Under the pieces are notes generated by a model. It saw only the letters and a program-made list of their open reading frames with translations. It was not told the DNA's origin and made no database searches. From Phytoactinopolyspora limicola (lineage in GTDB: Bacteria > Actinomycetota > Actinomycetes > Jiangellales > Jiangellaceae): a stretch of 64,000 nucleotides of DNA. Made by a program: the position numbers and the translations under genes. The stretch lies in NCBI RefSeq assembly GCF_011320225.1, contig NZ_JAAOEN010000019.1, positions 38,957 to 102,956 of the forward strand, given 5' to 3'. Below, one piece after another: positions 62,579 through 64,000 of the stretch (position 1 is its first letter; each line of letters opens with the position of its first letter).

Positions 62579-63799
62579 ATGCCTGAGCAGCGACGGCCAG
62601 GATGGCTCGAGGCTGGAGGTGGGCGCGGCGGGCACGACATGCGGCGGCGAAACGCCTCCAGAGTGGTACGGGCCCTGGTGGAACGCGGGCCGATGCCGCG
62701 GATCGATCTGGCCGACGCGGTCTCGTTGAGTACGGGGGCGGTCACCCGGATTACGCGGGAGCTGGGCACGATCGGTGTTTTGCGGGAGCTCGATCCGGTG
62801 GCGTCGACCGATGCGGGGCGTCGCCGGATACCCGTCGACTTGGATGATCAGAATCTGCTGGCTATCGGGGTGAATATCGGGTTCGACGACATCATCTACG
62901 GATTGGTCGATCTGCGTGGCCGGCTGGTGGGGTCGGCGCACCGGGAGCCGCAGCGATCCACGGATCCCGCCGCTACGGCCGACCAGATCGTGGCGGTGGT
63001 CGATGGGCTGGTGGCGTCGCTCCCGACCGGAGCGCAGGTGGTGGGCACCGGTGTCAGCGTCGGCGGAACGGTGGATCATCCGTCTGGTTTGGTGACCGAA
63101 CCGGACGTGCTGGGCTGGGTCGATGTCGACGTGGCGGTGCTGCTGCGGGGCAGGGTTCCCGGCCCGGTCATGGTGGGCAGTATCTTCCGGGCGTTGGCCA
63201 GGGCGGAGTCCTGGTTCGCCGCGGCGCGGAACCGGCAGCACATCGTGTACGTGTTCCTGCGCCACGCGGTTGGTGCGGCGTTCGTGTTCAACGGTGCCGT
63301 CTACGACGGCGCGCGGTCGCTGGCGGGCAACATCGTGCATTGGCCGGTCTCGGTTGATACCGGACGGACGTGTACGTGCGGCCGGTCAGGATGTTTGATG
63401 TCGGTGGCGAGCCTGGCGGCAGTCGTCGATCGGGCCCGCGATGTCGGCGTGGACGTGAGCGAGCCGGGTGAGGTCAGGCGGATGCGTGACGACGAACGCG
63501 TTGCGGCGATCCTCGCCGACCGCAACCGCGCCGTGGGTGAAGTGTTGGGCCTGATGCTGGACGCCCTGGCGCCGGAGTTGGTCGTCATCTCGGCGGCGGT
63601 CGCGGAGGATGTGGATTTCGCCGCGATTCGCACGGCCGCCCAGCGGCATTCGACCGGTTCGCGTGATTTGGCCTCGGTCATCGTCCCCACTGATCTGGGC
63701 GACCCGTACCAGGCCAACGTCGTTGGCACGGCAACTCTGGTGCTGAACGAGTTTTACGACGACCCGCTGGGCTGGCCTATTGAGGGCTCACGCGGATAG
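62579..63799 (+). CDS. ROK-family transcriptional regulator, kinase site degenerate
   Basis: 406 aa from ATG 62579. N-terminal winged helix 'NASRVVRALVERGPMPRIDLADAVSLSTGAVTRITREL'; then a ROK sugar-kinase fold. The phosphate-binding DxGGT is degenerate (IGVNIGFDDI), and the zinc motif is CTCGRSGCLM, keeping the three cysteines but lacking the usual following Glu. Such proteins are sugar-responsive repressors (NagC/XylR type) rather than kinases. Target and ligand unknown; the next gene may be related. Confidence 0.85.
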   Translation: MPEQRRPGWLEAGGGRGGHDMRRRNASRVVRALVERGPMPRIDLADAVSLSTGAVTRITRELGTIGVLRELDPVASTDAGRRRIPVDLDDQNLLAIGVNIGFDDIIYGLVDLRGRLVGSAHREPQRSTDPAATADQIVAVVDGLVASLPTGAQVVGTGVSVGGTVDHPSGLVTEPDVLGWVDVDVAVLLRGRVPGPVMVGSIFRALARAESWFAAARNRQHIVYVFLRHAVGAAFVFNGAVYDGARSLAGNIVHWPVSVDTGRTCTCGRSGCLMSVASLAAVVDRARDVGVDVSEPGEVRRMRDDERVAAILADRNRAVGEVLGLMLDALAPELVVISAAVAEDVDFAAIRTAAQRHSTGSRDLASVIVPTDLGDPYQANVVGTATLVLNEFYDDPLGWPIEGSRG

Positions 63800-63850
63800 G
63801 GCGTTGGGACCCCGTGCCCGTGGCTGCCTTCATAGGCGCAGGCGCTGATC

Positions 63851-64000
63851 ATGAGCGAGTTTGCCCCCCTCCTCAGCCTGTTGCTTTTTGCATTGGTGCT
63901 GGTCGGCGTGTCGTGGTGCCTGGTGGGTGGTGCTTTGGCATGGTTCGGCGTTATGGCGAAGGGGTACCGGCGTGTGGATCGTGAGCAGGCGTTTTTGTTG
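63851..64000 (+). CDS. Membrane protein, partial (continues past right edge)
   Basis: 50 codons open to the end: MSEFAPLLSLLLFALVLVGV then 'SWCLVGGALAWFGVMAKGYRRVDREQAFLL'. One hydrophobic helix at about 5-35 followed by basic residues, an N-out/C-in type anchor. Too little for family assignment. 51 bp after the ROK stop on the same strand. Confidence 0.5.
   Translation, partial: MSEFAPLLSLLLFALVLVGVSWCLVGGALAWFGVMAKGYRRVDREQAFLL

Overview
The window is high-GC DNA from a filamentous-type actinomycete. Marker families seen here are an SCO-type S-adenosyl methyltransferase, DUF3145 and DUF3052 proteins, a FasR-like PucR/CdaR regulator upstream of fabD-fabH-acpP-fabF-accD, a homodimeric AceE pyruvate dehydrogenase, an AfsR/SARP regulator and many leaderless or GTG-start genes. 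A Jiangella/Nocardioides-like relative is possible, but I cannot fix the genus from this window.

Layout. 1-18.4 kb looks like stable chromosome: a methyltransferase cut by the window edge, a divergent TetR/SRPBCC pair with a 32-bp palindromic operator, an M3 oligopeptidase, DUF3145, the fatty-acid synthesis operon (fasR upstream, then fabD-fabH-acpP-fabF-accD, closely spaced or overlapping, all on the minus strand), a pirin, aceE, DUF3052, an AhpE-like peroxiredoxin and a tRNA-Val(UAC). 18.4-19.7 kb is an old integration scar: a serine-integrase C-terminal remnant runs into the tRNA gene and abuts a decapitated PPOX-class flavoprotein. 19.7-32.5 kb holds a hipB/frameshifted hipA pair, a second TetR/SRPBCC pair, proline dehydrogenase with a two-component system, intact and decayed erythromycin-esterase paralogs, a broken WYL regulator next to VOC and YdeI-like genes, and membrane proteins (DUF418, tandem PH-domain).

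32.5-54.2 kb is an accessory region with a very high density of toxin-antitoxin, nuclease and mobile-type genes, many broken: a SinR/Cas2-fold protein, a truncated DprA with an HTH partner (the HTH part is duplicated 7.6 kb away), VapBC, a RelB-like antitoxin with a truncated ParE-like toxin, a stand-alone 5'-3' exonuclease, an AbiEi-Fic fusion with a frameshift, a GIY-YIG (T5orf172) remnant, MntA/HepT, a truncated Phd with an internally deleted VapC, and remnants of VOC, LLM, DinB, exo-sialidase-like and ABC-permease genes. Intact cargo sits among them: two RibD/DHFR-like reductases beside a 948-aa AfsR/SARP regulator, a phosphotransferase, an ArsR-SRPBCC fusion with a third DHFR-like gene, and an HxlR/DUF899 pair.

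54.2-64 kb returns to mostly intact genes: a heterodimeric ABC exporter with a divergent TetR, a two-gene operon pairing a Clp N-domain/SRPBCC fusion with a leaderless HTH protein, a class I methyltransferase whose truncated paralog lies at 53.9 kb, a 5'-truncated nucleotidyltransferase, a ROK-type regulator and a partial membrane protein at the right edge.

Most distinctive observations: FabD carries a C-terminal biotinyl/lipoyl-like domain lacking the modifiable lysine; the Clp_N-SRPBCC/HTH operon; a response regulator lacking the switch lysine; paired TetR/SRPBCC modules sharing an operator core; a hipB operator that appears duplicated from hipB coding sequence; a perfect 74-bp palindrome; and a dispersed REP-like palindromic element. 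I did not find a convincing complete new multi-gene system; the Clp_N-SRPBCC/HTH operon and the HTH/DprA-like pair are the best candidates.
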